NCBI GenBank assembly: GCA_020621865.1
Contig: JAHRYW010000003.1
Span: forward strand, 218,068-282,067
DNA length: 64,000 nt
Direction: 5' to 3'
From: Betaproteobacteria bacterium
GTDB lineage: Bacteria; Pseudomonadota; Gammaproteobacteria; Burkholderiales; Rhodocyclaceae
Shown here: one piece after another, positions 25,676-37,171 of the stretch
Position numbering within the stretch: the stretch's first letter is position 1
How the letters are laid out: every line of letters begins with the position of its first letter
Notes under the pieces: model-generated
Seen by the model: the letters and a program-made list of their open reading frames with translations, nothing else
Told to the model about the DNA's origin: nothing
Databases searched by the model: none
Translations under genes and position numbers: made by a program

Positions 25676-26446
25676 TCAGCGGATGATGCCTCGCTTGGAG
25701 ACCTCGAGGAAATCGACAAAACGCTGAACATCCGGCTGGGTCTTGGCCTCCTCGACGAGCTTGGCCTTGGCTTCTTCAAGCAGCAAACCGGATTTGTACA
25801 GCGTGCGATAGGCACGCTTCAGCGCAGTGATGGCGTCGGCCGTAAAGCCGCGGCGCTTCAGCCCCTCGACATTCAAGCCATAGGGCTGCGCCGTATTGCC
25901 GGCCGCCATCAGGTAAGGCGGCACATCCTGCAGGATCACCGTGCTGACCGCCGTCATCACATGCGCGCCGACGCGGCAGAACTGGTGCACGCCGGTAAAG
26001 CCACCAAGAATGGCCCAGTCGTCGACTACCACATGCCCGGCCAGCGAGGCATTGTTGGCAAAGGTGACCTTGTTGCCAACCTGGCAGTCATGCGCGATAT
26101 GCACGTAGGCCATGATCCAGTTGTCATCACCCAGGCGGGTCACGCCCTTATCCTGAACGGTGCCCAGGTTGAAGGTGCAGAACTCACGAATGACGTTGCG
26201 ATCGCCGATTTCCAGGCGGGTCGGTTCCCCGGCGTATTTCTTGTCCTGCGGTACTTCGCCCAGCGAACAGAACTGGAATATGCGGTTGTCGCGCCCTATG
26301 CGGGTATGTCCGTGAATGACCGTATGCGGTCCGATCACCGTGTTGTCGCCGATTTCGACGTGCGGTCCGATGATCGAATAAGCACCGATCTCGACGTTGG
26401 CACCGATCCGGGCACCCGGATCGACAATGGCAGTCGGATGAATCAT
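25676..26446 (-). CDS. lpxA: UDP-N-acetylglucosamine O-acyltransferase
   Basis: A 256-residue left-handed beta-helix enzyme that adds the first acyl chain in lipid A synthesis. Hexapeptide repeats run from [20 protein letters not shown] to about residue 180. The catalytic His lies in [15 protein letters not shown], in the usual position near 125. A C-terminal helical part follows ([20 protein letters not shown]). Translation is coupled with fabZ upstream (one base between) and lpxB downstream. Confidence 0.97.
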   Translation of the reverse strand: MIHPTAIVDPGARIGANVEIGAYSIIGPHVEIGDNTVIGPHTVIHGHTRIGRDNRIFQFCSLGEVPQDKKYAGEPTRLEIGDRNVIREFCTFNLGTVQDKGVTRLGDDNWIMAYVHIAHDCQVGNKVTFANNASLAGHVVVDDWAILGGFTGVHQFCRVGAHVMTAVSTVILQDVPPYLMAAGNTAQPYGLNVEGLKRRGFTADAITALKRAYRTLYKSGLLLEEAKAKLVEEAKTQPDVQRFVDFLEVSKRGIIR

Positions 26447-26447
26447 C

Positions 26448-26882
26448 TTACAGGTCCCGCTTGGCGCACATCAGCTTGGCCGAGGCGGCCAGCTGGCCGT
26501 CGACCTTGGCTTCGCCATAAAACTTCCAGACGCCGCGCATCTGGCGTTCCAGTTGGACATGCAGGTGCAATTGATCACCCGGCATTACCGGCCGCTTGAA
26601 ACGAGCTTCATCAATCCCGGCAAAATAAAAAACGTCGGTTTCGGTCGGCTTTTTATCCTCGGACTTGAAGGAGAGGATGCCTGCCGCTTGCGCCAGTGCC
26701 TCCATGATCAACACCCCCGGCATCACCGGGTGATGCGGAAAATGTCCGACAAAAAACGGCTCGTTGATGGTGATGTTCTTGTAGGCATGAATGGATTGCC
26801 CGGGAACGACCTCAAGTACCCGATCAACCAGCAGGAAGGGGTAACGATGGGGCAAGTACTCAAGAATTTCTTTAATATCCAT
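26448..26882 (-). CDS. fabZ: 3-hydroxyacyl-ACP dehydratase FabZ
   Basis: A 144-residue hot-dog-fold dehydratase of fatty acid synthesis. [13 protein letters not shown], then [20 protein letters not shown] with the catalytic His and Glu, are diagnostic. It lies between lpxD and lpxA, the standard arrangement that balances 3-hydroxyacyl-ACP use between lipid A and phospholipids. Confidence 0.97.
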   Translation of the reverse strand: MDIKEILEYLPHRYPFLLVDRVLEVVPGQSIHAYKNITINEPFFVGHFPHHPVMPGVLIMEALAQAAGILSFKSEDKKPTETDVFYFAGIDEARFKRPVMPGDQLHLHVQLERQMRGVWKFYGEAKVDGQLAASAKLMCAKRDL

Positions 26883-26886
26883 TTAA

Positions 26887-27933
26887 TCAGGCCTCTGTAT
26901 CTTCTTCTTTAAGTTTTTTCTCAAGTTCGGAAACGCGCTCTGCCAACTTGGAAAGGCGACGGATGTGCGACGCATTACGCATCCAGTGCTCGTAACTGTC
27001 GAGCGGGAAAACGCTGCAATGCACGCCACCAGGTTCGACGATGCTCCGCATCACGGTCGAGGCACCGGAAATGGTGGTGTTTGGCGCCAGCGTCAGGTGA
27101 CCGCTGATCATCGTCGCCCCACCGAGGATGCAATGCTCACCCAATGTCGTACTTCCGGCCATCCCAGTACATCCGGCAATCACCGAATAGGGGCCGATGT
27201 TGCAGTTGTGACCGATCATCACCAGATTGTCGATCTTACAGCCTTCACCAATCACCGTATCATCCAAGGCACCGCGATCGATGGTCGTATTGGCCCCGAT
27301 TTCGACATCGTCACCGATGACGACTACGCCGATCTGCGGAATCTTGATCCATTCCTTGCCGTCTGGCGCAAAACCAAAGCCGTCAGCACCGATCACCGCC
27401 CCGGAGTGCACGATGGCCCGCTGCCCGATCCGGCAGCCGTGATAGATGGTAACGCGCGGATAAAGCACGCTATCGGCACCAATCGTGACGCCGTCGCCAA
27501 TCACGCAGCCTGCATGAACCCGGACGTTCTCTCCGAGCGTGACATTCTTGCCTATGCTCACCTGCGAACCGACCGTCACGGAGTCCGGTATTGCCGACTC
27601 GCTAACCGCCGAGGCGTGGACTCCACCGCTGACAGCCGCCTCGGGATTCAACAAAGTCGCTACCCGGGCGTAATAGGCATAAGGATTGGCCGTGACAATG
27701 CGCGGCCCGGCAAAGCCATCCACTGCGTCGGGCGCCAAGATGATTGCAGCCGCCCTGGTTGTCTGCAACTGACTGCGATATCTGCGATTGGCCAGAAAAG
27801 CAATATTACCCTCGCCAGCCGAAGCCAGCGTGGCTACCTGGACAATACGTGTCGTTGGATCACCAAGCACATCGCCGCCCAATCGGGCGGCGATTTCTGC
27901 GAGGGTGAGCGCTATCCCACCCTGAACGGCCAT
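26887..27933 (-). CDS. lpxD: UDP-3-O-acyl-glucosamine N-acyltransferase
   Basis: The 348-residue enzyme adds the N-linked acyl chain in lipid A synthesis. The N-terminal uridine-binding domain (LTLAEIAARLGGDVLGDP) is followed by hexapeptide repeats from about residue 100. The catalytic His lies in NLVMIGHNCNIGPYSVIAG. A C-terminal helix (LSKLAERVSELEKKL) closes it. The ATG at 27933 overlaps the skp stop (TAATG), and 21 upstream codons inside skp are discarded. About 15 extra charged residues at the end (KKLKEEDTEA) are common in betaproteobacteria. Confidence 0.96.
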   Translation of the reverse strand: MAVQGGIALTLAEIAARLGGDVLGDPTTRIVQVATLASAGEGNIAFLANRRYRSQLQTTRAAAIILAPDAVDGFAGPRIVTANPYAYYARVATLLNPEAAVSGGVHASAVSESAIPDSVTVGSQVSIGKNVTLGENVRVHAGCVIGDGVTIGADSVLYPRVTIYHGCRIGQRAIVHSGAVIGADGFGFAPDGKEWIKIPQIGVVVIGDDVEIGANTTIDRGALDDTVIGEGCKIDNLVMIGHNCNIGPYSVIAGCTGMAGSTTLGEHCILGGATMISGHLTLAPNTTISGASTVMRSIVEPGGVHCSVFPLDSYEHWMRNASHIRRLSKLAERVSELEKKLKEEDTEA

Positions 27934-28436
27934 TACTTGGCTTCCGACAATGCTTTGATCACGCGCTCTGTAATATCCAGACGCGGGCTGACCCACACAA
28001 CATCCTGAAGGATCAGGTCAAATTTTTCGGCTTCAGCAATCTGTTTGATGGCCTTGTTGGCCTTCTCGATGACTGCTGCATTCTCTTCGTTCTGCCGGAG
28101 ATTCAGATCCTCACGAAACTCGCGCTGGCGACGCTGGAATTCCCGGGAAAGCTCGCCGAACTCCTTCTCCTTGGTCCGCCGGTCGCTTTCGGCCATCGTC
28201 ACCGAATTCTTTTCCAGGTTTTCCTGCATGCCTTGCAACTGCTTGGCCATGCGTTGCAGGTCCTGATCACGCTTGGCAAATTCCCCTTCCAGCTTCTTGG
28301 CTGCCTTCTGGGCAGCCGGCGCATCACGGAAAATACGCTGCGTATTGACATAGCCAACCTTCAATTCGGAGGCAATGGCACCCGTGACGCACAGGACAGA
28401 CATCAACGATGCCAGTACAACAGTCTTAATTTTCAA
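27933..28436 (-). CDS. skp: OmpH/Skp periplasmic chaperone
   Basis: A 167-residue protein with a Sec signal peptide (cleavage after about residue 22, GAIA-SELKV), followed by VGYVNTQRIFRDAPAAQKA and a long charged coiled coil (about 45-125) rich in Lys, Arg, Glu and Gln. This is the jellyfish-shaped holdase Skp, which keeps unfolded outer-membrane proteins soluble for BamA. It is encoded just after bamA in the transcript, 15 bases away, as in most proteobacteria. Confidence 0.95.
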   Translation of the reverse strand: MKIKTVVLASLMSVLCVTGAIASELKVGYVNTQRIFRDAPAAQKAAKKLEGEFAKRDQDLQRMAKQLQGMQENLEKNSVTMAESDRRTKEKEFGELSREFQRRQREFREDLNLRQNEENAAVIEKANKAIKQIAEAEKFDLILQDVVWVSPRLDITERVIKALSEAK

Positions 28437-28451
28437 CTTGAAACTCCTGAA

Positions 28452-30740
28452 TCAAAATATGCTACCCAACTGGAACTGGAATGTTTCAGCTTCGTCGGTA
28501 CTCTGTTTGTTAAGCGGCTTGCCCAGACTGAATTTTAACGGACCCATCGGTGAAATCCAGGCTATGGAAATCCCCGTCGAATAACGCAGATCGCTCAATG
28601 AAAGTTTATCGCCACTTCCCCACACCTGACCAGCATCGACGAACCACCCCATGCGGAAAGTCTTCTCCATCCCCGGAATGCCCCACAGCAACTCTGCATT
28701 GCCCACTGCGCGACGATTGCCACCGATACGGTAAATCGTTCCGGTACTGTCTTCTAGAGGTCCGAGACTGGACGTTTTGTAGCCACGAACCGAACCAACA
28801 CCGCCAGCGTAAAAATTCTTGAAGAAGGGAAGATCTTTGCCGGCATATCCGTTGGCGTAACCGATATCGCCATTCAGCATTAGCGTAAATTGCTTGCTGA
28901 CCGGGATGTAATATTGCGCCTGATAGCTGGCCCGGTAATAGGTCAGATCCCCCCCCGGTGCAGCAAGCTCAAGGCCTGCCTTCTGATAAAGCCCGCGTGT
29001 CGGGAAGAAATAGCTATCCTTGCCATCGCTTGTCCAGTTCAGCGTCAGCGGAATTGAAAGCTTGGTGACCGAATCGTTTCCGGGATAGCCAACATAATTT
29101 TGGTACATGGGAGGGCTGTTAGAGTAAGCCGTAATCGTCGTCGAATCTATGCCAATGCCAAAGCCAAACGATTCCTTTTCCCCGATGGGAAAACCGAAAC
29201 GAATGGCACCTCCCGTAGCTGCGGAACTGTAATAGGCAAGCGCCGTATTTCTGGTGTTTGTTGTGCGGTGATAGATATCAAAACCCTGACTGACTCCATC
29301 AGGGGTGAAATAAGGATTGGTATAAGAAAACACGTAAGTCCGATAAGACTTTGCGGAATTCACCTGAATGGCTACGTTGTTGCCACTCCCCATGAAATTG
29401 TTCTGGGCAATCGATCCGGAAAGAATGATCTTGTCGACACTGGAAGTACCGACGCCGAGCATCAGATTGCCAGTAGGCTTCTCGGCAACATTGATATTGA
29501 TGTCCAACTGATCAGAGGTACCTGGCACTGCGGGGGTTTCTACCGCAGTTTCGGTAAAGAACCCGAGTTTGTCTATCCGTTGCTTGGAAGCAGCCAGTTT
29601 GTCGCCGTCAAACCAGCCACCTTCCATCTGCCTGATTTCGCGGCGAACGACCTCGTCACGAGTCTTGGTATTGCCGGTGACATTGATACGACGCACATAT
29701 ACCCGTTTGCCCGGATCGACAAAAACAGTAAACGCAACCTGGTGCTTTTCTTTGTCGATTTCCGGAGCGGCATTGACATTGGCAAAAGCGTAGCCCTCCT
29801 TGCCCAGGCGATCACTGATCGCCTTGGTCGACTCGTTTAGCTTGTCACGCGAAAAAACATCGCCGGCCTTTACTGTGACGAGTTTCTTCAACTCATCTTC
29901 CGGTATGGAAAAATCACCTGCCAGCTTGACCGAAGTTACCTGAAAACGCTCGCCCTCGACCACGTTGATCGTGATATAGACATCCTCTTTGTCAGGGGAT
30001 ATCGAAACCTGAGTCGACTCGACGGCAAATTCAAGATAACCCTGATTCATGTAGAAGGATTTAAGCTTCTCAAGATCAGCAGAAAGTTTTTGGCGCGAAT
30101 ACTGGTCATTCTTGGTGTACCAGCTTAGCCAGGTCGGGGTCGTCAACTCGAAAAGGCTACGCAACTCCTTGTCCGAAAAAGCCTTCGTACCAACGATGTT
30201 GATCTGCTTGATCCTGGCAGCAACACCTTCTTCGATATTGAAATTGATACCGACGCGATTACGCTCCAGCGGCGTTACTGTCGTCGTGATATTCGCCGCG
30301 TACTTGCCACGTGTCAGATACTGGCGCTTGAGTTCCTGCTCAGCCTTTTCAAGTAGCGCGCGATCGAAGATGCGCCCTTCGGCAATCCCGGTTTCCTTTA
30401 GGGCCTTGACGATGACGTCCTTTTCGAATTCCTTCATGCCAACGAAGTTGATCGTGGCAATGGCTGCTCGCTCCTGAACGACAACAACCATGACATCCTT
30501 CTCAATTTCGATCCGGACATCTTTGAAAAACCCCGTGGCAAACAAGGCCTTGATCGACTGAGCTGCCTTCTCGTCATTCAGCGTATCGCCAACCTTGACC
30601 GGAAGATAACCAAAGACTGTACCGGCCTCGGTGCGCTGAATTCCCTCGACGCGAATATCCTTGACTGCGAAAGGTTCGAATGCCAACACCGGGGTGGCAA
30701 ACATGCCGGCAATCAAAATGGACAGCAGGGATTTTTTCAT
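28452..30740 (-). CDS. bamA: outer membrane protein assembly factor BamA
   Basis: The 762-residue Omp85 protein inserts beta-barrel proteins into the outer membrane. It has a signal peptide (cleavage near PVLA-FEPFAV), five POTRA domains (about 22-420; the first starts VKDIRVEGIQRTEAG), and a 16-strand barrel to the end. The lid-lock motif VRGYKTSSLGP is present, and the last residue is Phe (FQLGSIF), as required for outer-membrane targeting. Third-position GC is lower here than in the window's metabolic genes, but the gene is clearly in its normal place. Confidence 0.97.
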   Translation of the reverse strand: MKKSLLSILIAGMFATPVLAFEPFAVKDIRVEGIQRTEAGTVFGYLPVKVGDTLNDEKAAQSIKALFATGFFKDVRIEIEKDVMVVVVQERAAIATINFVGMKEFEKDVIVKALKETGIAEGRIFDRALLEKAEQELKRQYLTRGKYAANITTTVTPLERNRVGINFNIEEGVAARIKQINIVGTKAFSDKELRSLFELTTPTWLSWYTKNDQYSRQKLSADLEKLKSFYMNQGYLEFAVESTQVSISPDKEDVYITINVVEGERFQVTSVKLAGDFSIPEDELKKLVTVKAGDVFSRDKLNESTKAISDRLGKEGYAFANVNAAPEIDKEKHQVAFTVFVDPGKRVYVRRINVTGNTKTRDEVVRREIRQMEGGWFDGDKLAASKQRIDKLGFFTETAVETPAVPGTSDQLDININVAEKPTGNLMLGVGTSSVDKIILSGSIAQNNFMGSGNNVAIQVNSAKSYRTYVFSYTNPYFTPDGVSQGFDIYHRTTNTRNTALAYYSSAATGGAIRFGFPIGEKESFGFGIGIDSTTITAYSNSPPMYQNYVGYPGNDSVTKLSIPLTLNWTSDGKDSYFFPTRGLYQKAGLELAAPGGDLTYYRASYQAQYYIPVSKQFTLMLNGDIGYANGYAGKDLPFFKNFYAGGVGSVRGYKTSSLGPLEDSTGTIYRIGGNRRAVGNAELLWGIPGMEKTFRMGWFVDAGQVWGSGDKLSLSDLRYSTGISIAWISPMGPLKFSLGKPLNKQSTDEAETFQFQLGSIF

Positions 30741-30743
30741 CGT

Positions 30744-32111
30744 TCAGCCGTTAAACAGGCGCGTCAGGTCATTAAAAAAGGCGAAAGCCATCAAAGCGAA
30801 CAGAATGGACATGCCGATTTGCTGCCCCATCTCCATAAACCGCTCGGAAAGCGGCCTGCGCCTGACGACTTCTATCATATGATACAACAAATGCCCGCCA
30901 TCCAGCACCGGGATGGGCAGCAGATTCAGGACGCCAAGACTGATGCTGACCAGCGCCATGAACTTGAGGTAGTAATCAAAACCGAGTCGTGCTGACTGCC
31001 CTGCATAATCGGCAATCGTCACCGGGCCGGACAGGTTTTTCCATGACACTTCACCGGTCAGCATCTTGCCCATCATAACCAGGCTGAACACCGACTTGTC
31101 CCATGTTTCAGTCAACGCCCGCTGGCCAGCCTCAAGAAAGCTGTAACGGACAAAAGTCCGCAGTTCGCGGCGCGTATCCGGATTTTCGGCCACCGCCACG
31201 CCGATTTTCCCGATGCTGCGACCCCGTTCGAAAACCGCCTCCGGCACCACCTCGACCGTAGCATGCCCGTCGGCACGCTGGAGGTCGAGCCTGAGCGAGC
31301 GCCCGGCAGACTCACGCAGCTTGGCGACAAAATCCATCCACAGCGCAATTGGCTGACCGTCGATGGCCAAGATCAGATCACCGGTCTGCAATCCGGCTTT
31401 CGCTCCCGGCCCACTGGTCACAACCTTGCCGATCACCGGCGGCGTATCGGGGCGATAAAATCTGATCCCCAAGCGCTCCAGCGCATCACCCTCCCAGCCC
31501 TGCTCGCCCACTGCAGCAAGGTGAAGTCGGTGGATGGCGATTTCGCTATGCTGGTTGATTACTTCCAGTTCAACGCTCTCCTGGTCAACCGCCTTATGCA
31601 ACAAGGCCCACCGCAGATCATTCCAGGTCGCCACCGGCTGACCATCAACCAGGCGGACCTGTTTGCCATTGCGGATAGCAGCCATCGCCGCCGGCGTACC
31701 ATCCGGCGGCGTACCAAGCACTGGCAGCAATTCCTCGCTGCCGGACATAAAAACCACCCAATAAAGCAGAATTGCCATCGCAAAGTTGGCCAGCGGTCCG
31801 GCGGCAACGATGAGGCTGCGCTTCCCGACTCCTTGGCGATTGAAGGCGCGATCAGCCTCGGTAGCGGTAACCTCACCTTCTCGCTCGTCGAGCATCTTGA
31901 CGTAACCACCGAGCGGAAAAGCACTCAACGCCCATTCCGTACGATCCCGGCCAAATTCCCTTTTCCAGAGGATACGGCCAAAACCCACGGAAAAGCGCAA
32001 GACCTTTACGCCACACCAGCGCGCCGCCAGGTAGTGTCCAAGCTCGTGGACAACAACCAGGACGCCGATGAGCACCGCAAAGGCGGCAAGATATAACGGC
32101 AGTTCGTTCAC
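30744..32111 (-). CDS. rseP: site-2 protease RseP
   Basis: An inner-membrane zinc metalloprotease of 455 residues. H22-E-x-x-H26 in [15 protein letters not shown] and the second metal motif [11 protein letters not shown] near 400 mark it. Two PDZ domains lie between (about 120-300; [17 protein letters not shown]). It cleaves the anti-sigma factor RseA within the membrane in the sigma-E envelope stress response and clears signal peptides. It overlaps dxr by four bases and is three bases from bamA. Confidence 0.96.
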   Translation of the reverse strand: MNELPLYLAAFAVLIGVLVVVHELGHYLAARWCGVKVLRFSVGFGRILWKREFGRDRTEWALSAFPLGGYVKMLDEREGEVTATEADRAFNRQGVGKRSLIVAAGPLANFAMAILLYWVVFMSGSEELLPVLGTPPDGTPAAMAAIRNGKQVRLVDGQPVATWNDLRWALLHKAVDQESVELEVINQHSEIAIHRLHLAAVGEQGWEGDALERLGIRFYRPDTPPVIGKVVTSGPGAKAGLQTGDLILAIDGQPIALWMDFVAKLRESAGRSLRLDLQRADGHATVEVVPEAVFERGRSIGKIGVAVAENPDTRRELRTFVRYSFLEAGQRALTETWDKSVFSLVMMGKMLTGEVSWKNLSGPVTIADYAGQSARLGFDYYLKFMALVSISLGVLNLLPIPVLDGGHLLYHMIEVVRRRPLSERFMEMGQQIGMSILFALMAFAFFNDLTRLFNG

Positions 32112-33304
32112 GCGAAGCGTAAATCCTGAATCAGCTGGCCGGCCAGACGCCGCGCCTCGGCGTCAGCGGCCAGGACATCGGCAAGACTACCCTCTGGACC
32201 GACCTGCAGTGCCTCCAGCACGGCTTCGTTAAGCCTGGCGATCCCCAGGAAGGGCAAATGGCCGTCAAGAAAGGCGGCCACTGCGACTTCGTTGGCTGCA
32301 TTGAGAATGGCCGGCGCCGTACCGCCCTCGCGCAACACATCGTAGGCCAGTTGCAAACAGCGGAAACGCTCGAAGTCCGGCGCAAAGAAATCCAACCTGG
32401 CAATCTTGAACAAGTCGAGCGCTTCAACGCCGGCCGCGATGCGCTCCGGCCAAGCCATCGCGTAGGCGATCGGCGTACGCATGTCGGGATTGCCCATCTG
32501 GGCCAGCACCGAACCATCGGCATACTGGACGGCGGAGTGGATGACGCTCTGGGGATGAACAACAACCTGAATCATCTCCGGCGGGGCCGCAAACAGCCAG
32601 TGCGCCTCGATAACCTCCAGCCCCTTGTTCATCATGGTTGCCGAATCGACCGAAATCTTGCGCCCCATGACCCAATTTGGATGGGCGCAGGCCTGCTCCG
32701 GCGTCACAGTCGCCAGGTCGGCCAGCGCCGCATTGCGGAATGGCCCGCCGGAAGCCGTCAGCAGAATTTTCTGTACGCCGCACCGATCCAGCCCCTGGGC
32801 AAAATCGGCCGGCAATGACTGGAAAATAGCGTTGTGTTCGCTGTCGACCGGTAACAGGGTCGCCCCGCGCTCACGCACCGCATGCATGAACAACTCGCCG
32901 GCCATGACCAAGACCTCCTTGTTGGCCAGCATCACTCGCTTGCCGGCCCGCGCCGCGGCCAGCGTCGGCTCCAGGCCGGCGGCACCGACAATGGCGGCCA
33001 TCACGGCATCGACCTCGGCATGGGACGCCAAATCGATCAGCGCCTCGACACCATGCCGAATCTCGGTTTCCAGCCCGGCGCCCCGGCAACGCTCTTGCAG
33101 TTGCTCGGCCAGATGTGCATCACGCAACACCGCATAGCGCGGCCGGAATTCAAGGCATTGCTCGAACAGCTTCTCGCCTTGAGCATGCGCACACAGCGCG
33201 AAGGCCCGATAGCGATCCGGATGGCGGCGAATCACATCCAGCGTACTGACGCCAATCGATCCGGTAGAACCCAAAACAGTAATGTTCTGCAACACGATGC
33301 TCAC
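32108..33304 (-). CDS. dxr: 1-deoxy-D-xylulose 5-phosphate reductoisomerase
   Basis: The second enzyme of the MEP isoprenoid pathway, which makes 2-C-methylerythritol 4-phosphate with NADPH. The 398-residue protein starts with the nucleotide-binding motif [40 protein letters not shown] and ASGGPFR form the active-site region. [18 protein letters not shown] and the C-terminal helical domain follow. It overlaps both cdsA and rseP by four bases. Confidence 0.97.
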   Translation of the reverse strand: MSIVLQNITVLGSTGSIGVSTLDVIRRHPDRYRAFALCAHAQGEKLFEQCLEFRPRYAVLRDAHLAEQLQERCRGAGLETEIRHGVEALIDLASHAEVDAVMAAIVGAAGLEPTLAAARAGKRVMLANKEVLVMAGELFMHAVRERGATLLPVDSEHNAIFQSLPADFAQGLDRCGVQKILLTASGGPFRNAALADLATVTPEQACAHPNWVMGRKISVDSATMMNKGLEVIEAHWLFAAPPEMIQVVVHPQSVIHSAVQYADGSVLAQMGNPDMRTPIAYAMAWPERIAAGVEALDLFKIARLDFFAPDFERFRCLQLAYDVLREGGTAPAILNAANEVAVAAFLDGHLPFLGIARLNEAVLEALQVGPEGSLADVLAADAEARRLAGQLIQDLRFA

Positions 33305-34131
33305 TGATAAGTGAATACCAGCCAGACCAGCGCCACGACAGGCAGGGTCGAAGTCAGACTGTCGATGCGATCGAGAACGCCACCATGGCCGGGCAGGATG
33401 TTGCTGCTATCCTTAATGCCGGCCTTGCGCTTGAGCAGGGATTCGTAAAGATCACCAACGATACTGATGGCAGTGACGCCGACCAAGGCAAGAATCCACA
33501 GTCCCAAAGGCATCAGCTCCAGACCAAAAGTCTGGCGGATGGCAATACCATATACCACCACGCCAATGCAGGCCCCGACTGCCCCCTCGCGGGTTTTTCC
33601 CGGACTGATAGACGGTGCCAGCTTATGCTTGCCGAAGGCCTTGCCGGAAAAATAGGCAGCGATATCGGCCATCCAGACCACTGCAAAAATACCGAGCAAT
33701 GCACCGGCACCAAGGCCGCGCAATTGGACCATGGACAGCCAGGTCGGCAACAGCACTATGGCACCGACCACCAGGCCGCCAAAGCCCTGCAGAGACCATT
33801 TGTGCTTCAGCCAGAAAGGCATGACCAGGCACCAGAATGCGGTCGACAGGCCGTAGGCCAACAACACCCATGGCGCTGCCGGAACAAAAGCCTCACCGGC
33901 GCCAATCGCGTTCGGAGCGACCAGAGAAAGACTGGCACAGAGCAGCGCCGTAATCGCGCCAAGAAGGATCCGGGCTACCGCCTTCCATCCGAGCAAAGCC
34001 CCCCACTCCCAGGCTGCAATGCCGATGAAACCGGCGACCAGCAAAGCCCACATCGCCTGCGACGAATAAAACAGGCTGGGCAACAGCAACGCTATCAGGA
34101 CAAGCGCCGTGATGACGCGCTTCTTAAGCAT
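33301..34131 (-). CDS. cdsA: phosphatidate cytidylyltransferase
   Basis: A membrane enzyme (276 residues from the ATG at 34131, which overlaps the uppS end) that makes CDP-diacylglycerol from phosphatidate and CTP, the branch point of phospholipid synthesis. About eight hydrophobic helices are visible. The CDS signature is near the C-terminus: [15 protein letters not shown] followed by [20 protein letters not shown] and [14 protein letters not shown], with the metal-binding aspartates. A longer upstream frame inside uppS is discarded. Confidence 0.96.
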   Translation of the reverse strand: MLKKRVITALVLIALLLPSLFYSSQAMWALLVAGFIGIAAWEWGALLGWKAVARILLGAITALLCASLSLVAPNAIGAGEAFVPAAPWVLLAYGLSTAFWCLVMPFWLKHKWSLQGFGGLVVGAIVLLPTWLSMVQLRGLGAGALLGIFAVVWMADIAAYFSGKAFGKHKLAPSISPGKTREGAVGACIGVVVYGIAIRQTFGLELMPLGLWILALVGVTAISIVGDLYESLLKRKAGIKDSSNILPGHGGVLDRIDSLTSTLPVVALVWLVFTYQ

Positions 34132-34885
34132 CGGTCTTTCCCACCAGTTGCTCACTGGTCCGGCCAAAACGCCGCTCGCGTTGCTGAAAAGAGGCAATCG
34201 CCTTCTCAAATTCAGCCGTATCAAAATCCGGCCACAGCGTCGTGGTAAAATACAGCTCGGTATAGGCCAGTTGCCAGAGCAGGAAATTGCTGATTCGCTG
34301 CTCGCCGCCAGTGCGGATGAACAAATCAGGCTCCGGTGCGAAACTCATCGACAGGTGCGGCTCCAGATCGGCCTCCTCCCAGCCCTCGCGTTTTTCCGGG
34401 CGGGTGATGAGCATGCGATTGGTCGCCTGCATGATGTCCCAGCGCCCGCCGTAGTTGGCGGCTATGGTCAGATCAAGGCGAGTGTTACCAGCAGTTTTGG
34501 CTTCAGCCTGCCGGATCAAATCCTGCAGGCGCGGTTCGAAGCGGCAAAGATCACCGATCACGCGTAGCCGCACGCCATTGCGATCAAGCTTCTCGACTTC
34601 CTGTTCCAGCGCCTTGACGAAGAGTTGCATCAACAGCGACACCTCTTCCTGCGGTCGCCGCCAGTTTTCGGATGAAAATGCGAACAAGGTCAGGTACTGG
34701 ATCCCACGTTCCAGGCATGCCCGAACCATTTCGCGGACCAGTTCGACGCCCTTGACGTGGCCGGCTACACGCGGCAAAAAGCGTTTTTTTGCCCAGCGTC
34801 CGTTACCATCCATGATGACGGCAACATGCCTTGGCACGACTACCGTTTCGGGAAGCTGTCGGGTCGAACTGGAAAAGAGGGCCAT
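34124..34885 (-). CDS. uppS: undecaprenyl diphosphate synthase
   Basis: The 253-residue cis-prenyltransferase makes the C55 lipid carrier for peptidoglycan and O-antigen. [16 protein letters not shown] holds the catalytic Asp26. [13 protein letters not shown] and the C-terminal [19 protein letters not shown] complete the signature. It ends inside the start of cdsA. Confidence 0.97.
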   Translation of the reverse strand: MALFSSSTRQLPETVVVPRHVAVIMDGNGRWAKKRFLPRVAGHVKGVELVREMVRACLERGIQYLTLFAFSSENWRRPQEEVSLLMQLFVKALEQEVEKLDRNGVRLRVIGDLCRFEPRLQDLIRQAEAKTAGNTRLDLTIAANYGGRWDIMQATNRMLITRPEKREGWEEADLEPHLSMSFAPEPDLFIRTGGEQRISNFLLWQLAYTELYFTTTLWPDFDTAEFEKAIASFQQRERRFGRTSEQLVGKTDA

Positions 34886-34912
34886 GCAGCCGGAAATCCG
34901 AGCGGAACCGGC

Positions 34913-35470
34913 TTAAACCTGCATCAGCTCGGCCTCTTTGGCGGCGAGCATCTTGTCGACTTCGACGATGAACTTGTCGGTGAGCTTCTGGATATCGTCC
35001 TGGGCCTTACGCTCGTCGTCTTCCGGGATTTCGCCCTTCTTCAGCGCATCCTTCAGATGGGTATTGGCATCGCGGCGCAGGTTGCGGATCGCCACCTTGG
35101 CGCCCTCGCCTTCGTTCTTGACGACCTTGATCATTTCCTTGCGGCGTTCTTCGGTCAGGGCCGGCATCGGCACGCGGATCAGTTCCCCCTGGGAGGCCGG
35201 GTTGAGGCCGAGGTCGGAATCACGGATGGCCTTCTCGACCTTTTGCAGCATGTTCTTTTCCCACGGCTGAACGCCGATGGTGCGGGCATCAACCAGGGTG
35301 ATGTTGGCAACCTGGTTTACCGGCACCATGGAGCCGTAGTAATCGACCTGGACATGGTCAAGCAGGCCAGTGTGGGCACGACCAGTGCGAACCTTCAAGA
35401 GGTCGGTCTTTAGCGCCTCCAGGGTCTTGTTCATCTTGCCTTCGGCGGTTTTCTTGAGTTCGGTAATCAT
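34913..35470 (-). CDS. frr: ribosome recycling factor
   Basis: The 185-residue factor splits post-termination ribosomes together with EF-G. The full family is visible, from [20 protein letters not shown], through [25 protein letters not shown] (given here only as its position at about 70-95), to the C-terminal helix [17 protein letters not shown]. It lies between pyrH and uppS, as in most proteobacteria. Confidence 0.97.
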   Translation of the reverse strand: MITELKKTAEGKMNKTLEALKTDLLKVRTGRAHTGLLDHVQVDYYGSMVPVNQVANITLVDARTIGVQPWEKNMLQKVEKAIRDSDLGLNPASQGELIRVPMPALTEERRKEMIKVVKNEGEGAKVAIRNLRRDANTHLKDALKKGEIPEDDERKAQDDIQKLTDKFIVEVDKMLAAKEAELMQV

Positions 35471-35483
35471 TTATCGTTCTCCC

Positions 35484-36200
35484 TCAGCAGTAGACCAGCG
35501 TGCCCTCGTCTTCGCCGCAGACCACGCGCTTCAGCGCGCCGGTCTTGAAGATAGAGAACACATTGATCGGCAATTTCTGGTCGCGGCACAGCGCGAAGGC
35601 GGTTGCATCCATCACCGCAAGATTTTTCGAGATTGCTTCGTTAAAGCTGATCCTGTCGTAGCGCGTCGCCAAAGGATCCTTCTTGGGGTCAGCCGAGTAG
35701 ATACCGTCGACCTTGGTCGCCTTGAGCACGATTTCCGCGCCGATTTCCGAACCGCGCAACGCTGCAGCGGTATCGGTAGTGAAGAAGGGATTGCCGGTGC
35801 CGGCACCGAAGATCACGATCTTGCCTTCTTCGAGGTAGCGGATGGCCTTGCCGCGGATGTAGGGCTCGACTACCTGCTCGATATTCAGGGCCGACTGCAC
35901 ACGGGCATTCAGGCCGGATTGACGCATCGCGTCGGACAGCGCCATGGCATTCATCACTGTGGCCAGCATGCCCATGTAATCTGCGGTGGCACGATCCATC
36001 CCGGTGGCCGTACCGGCCATGCCGCGGAAGATGTTGCCACCACCGATCACAACGCCGATTTCCACACCCATGTCGGCGACCGCCTTGATCTCTCCGCATA
36101 TCGCCGCAATGGTCTGCGGATTGATGCCGTAGGCGTCGCTGCCCATCAGGGCCTCGCCGGAGAGTTTCAGGAGGATGCGCTTGTACTTGGGTGCGGTCAT
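35484..36200 (-). CDS. pyrH: uridylate kinase
   Basis: A hexameric UMP kinase of 238 residues. It starts at ATG 36200, with AAGGAA eight bases upstream; an in-frame ATG five codons earlier is less well placed. [45 protein letters not shown] and [12 protein letters not shown] are the family motifs. It sits between tsf and frr in the standard order. Confidence 0.97.
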   Translation of the reverse strand: MTAPKYKRILLKLSGEALMGSDAYGINPQTIAAICGEIKAVADMGVEIGVVIGGGNIFRGMAGTATGMDRATADYMGMLATVMNAMALSDAMRQSGLNARVQSALNIEQVVEPYIRGKAIRYLEEGKIVIFGAGTGNPFFTTDTAAALRGSEIGAEIVLKATKVDGIYSADPKKDPLATRYDRISFNEAISKNLAVMDATAFALCRDQKLPINVFSIFKTGALKRVVCGEDEGTLVYC

Positions 36201-36215
36201 CGGCGTTCCTTTCAA

Positions 36216-37115
36216 TTACTTCTTGGCAGCAGCGGCGGCGGCTTGGGCAGCGACTTCGGCAGCGAAGTCGTCGACCTTCTTCTCGATGCCTTCACCGACC
36301 ATGTACAGCGTGAAGGAAGCAACGGAAGCGCCCTTTTCCTTCAGCAGTTGTTCAATGGTCTGCTTGCCGTCGGCGGCCTTGACAAAAACCTGGCCGAGCA
36401 GGGTGACGTCCTTCAGGTACTTCTGGACGGTACCTTCGGCAATCTTTTCCAGCATTGCTTCCGGCTTACCGGCTTCGCGGGCCTTTTCGATGGCAACGCG
36501 ACGCTCGGTGTCGAGCAGTTCGGCGGACACGCCGGAGGCATCCAGCGACTTCGGCTTGGAAGCGGCGATGTGCATGGCCAAATCCTTGCCCAGCTGCTCG
36601 TCGCCGCCAACCACATCAACCACGACGCCGACCTTGGCGCCACCGTGGATGTAGGAAACCAGCTTGCCCTTGGCTTCGAAGCGGACGAAACGGCGGATGG
36701 TCATGTTCTCGCCGATCTTGCCGACCAAGGCGGCGCGGGTCGATTCGACCGTGCCTTCACCCATCGGCAACGCGGATAGCGCAGCGACGTCAGCCGGGTT
36801 CTTGCCGGCGACCAGTTCGGCGCAGCCGTTGGCCAGCGCAATGAATTCGTCGTTCTTGGCAACGAAGTCGGTTTCGCTATTGACTTCGATGATCGCACCC
36901 AGCTTGCCGTCAGCAGCGATGCTAACAGCGACGATGCCTTCAGCCGCGATGCGGGCAGCGGCCTTGGAGGCCTTGTTGCCCAGCTTGACGCGGAGGATTT
37001 CTTCGGCCTTTGCCATGTCGCCATCAGCTTCGGTCAGGGCCTTCTTGCATTCCATCATGGGCGCGTCGGTCTTGCCGCGCAGTTCTGCCACCATGCCTGC
37101 GGTAATTGCCGCCAT
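36216..37115 (-). CDS. tsf: translation elongation factor Ts
   Basis: A 299-residue nucleotide-exchange factor for EF-Tu. The N-terminal UBA-like module with [20 protein letters not shown] is followed by the TDFVAKND motif (about 80) that inserts into EF-Tu, and the dimerisation and C-terminal modules. It is 56 bases downstream of rpsB and likely co-transcribed with it. Confidence 0.97.
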   Translation of the reverse strand: MAAITAGMVAELRGKTDAPMMECKKALTEADGDMAKAEEILRVKLGNKASKAAARIAAEGIVAVSIAADGKLGAIIEVNSETDFVAKNDEFIALANGCAELVAGKNPADVAALSALPMGEGTVESTRAALVGKIGENMTIRRFVRFEAKGKLVSYIHGGAKVGVVVDVVGGDEQLGKDLAMHIAASKPKSLDASGVSAELLDTERRVAIEKAREAGKPEAMLEKIAEGTVQKYLKDVTLLGQVFVKAADGKQTIEQLLKEKGASVASFTLYMVGEGIEKKVDDFAAEVAAQAAAAAAKK

Positions 37116-37171
37116 ATTATTTCTCCTGAGCTTTTAAAACAGGCGGAGCTTAGCGCTCCGCCGTTACAACC

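Noticed and set aside
31253..31264. Core-like CGACCGTAGCAT in rseP
   Set aside because: Eleven of twelve core bases match and the frame reads HATV, but no A/T tracts follow at the family spacing, so it may be chance coding sequence.
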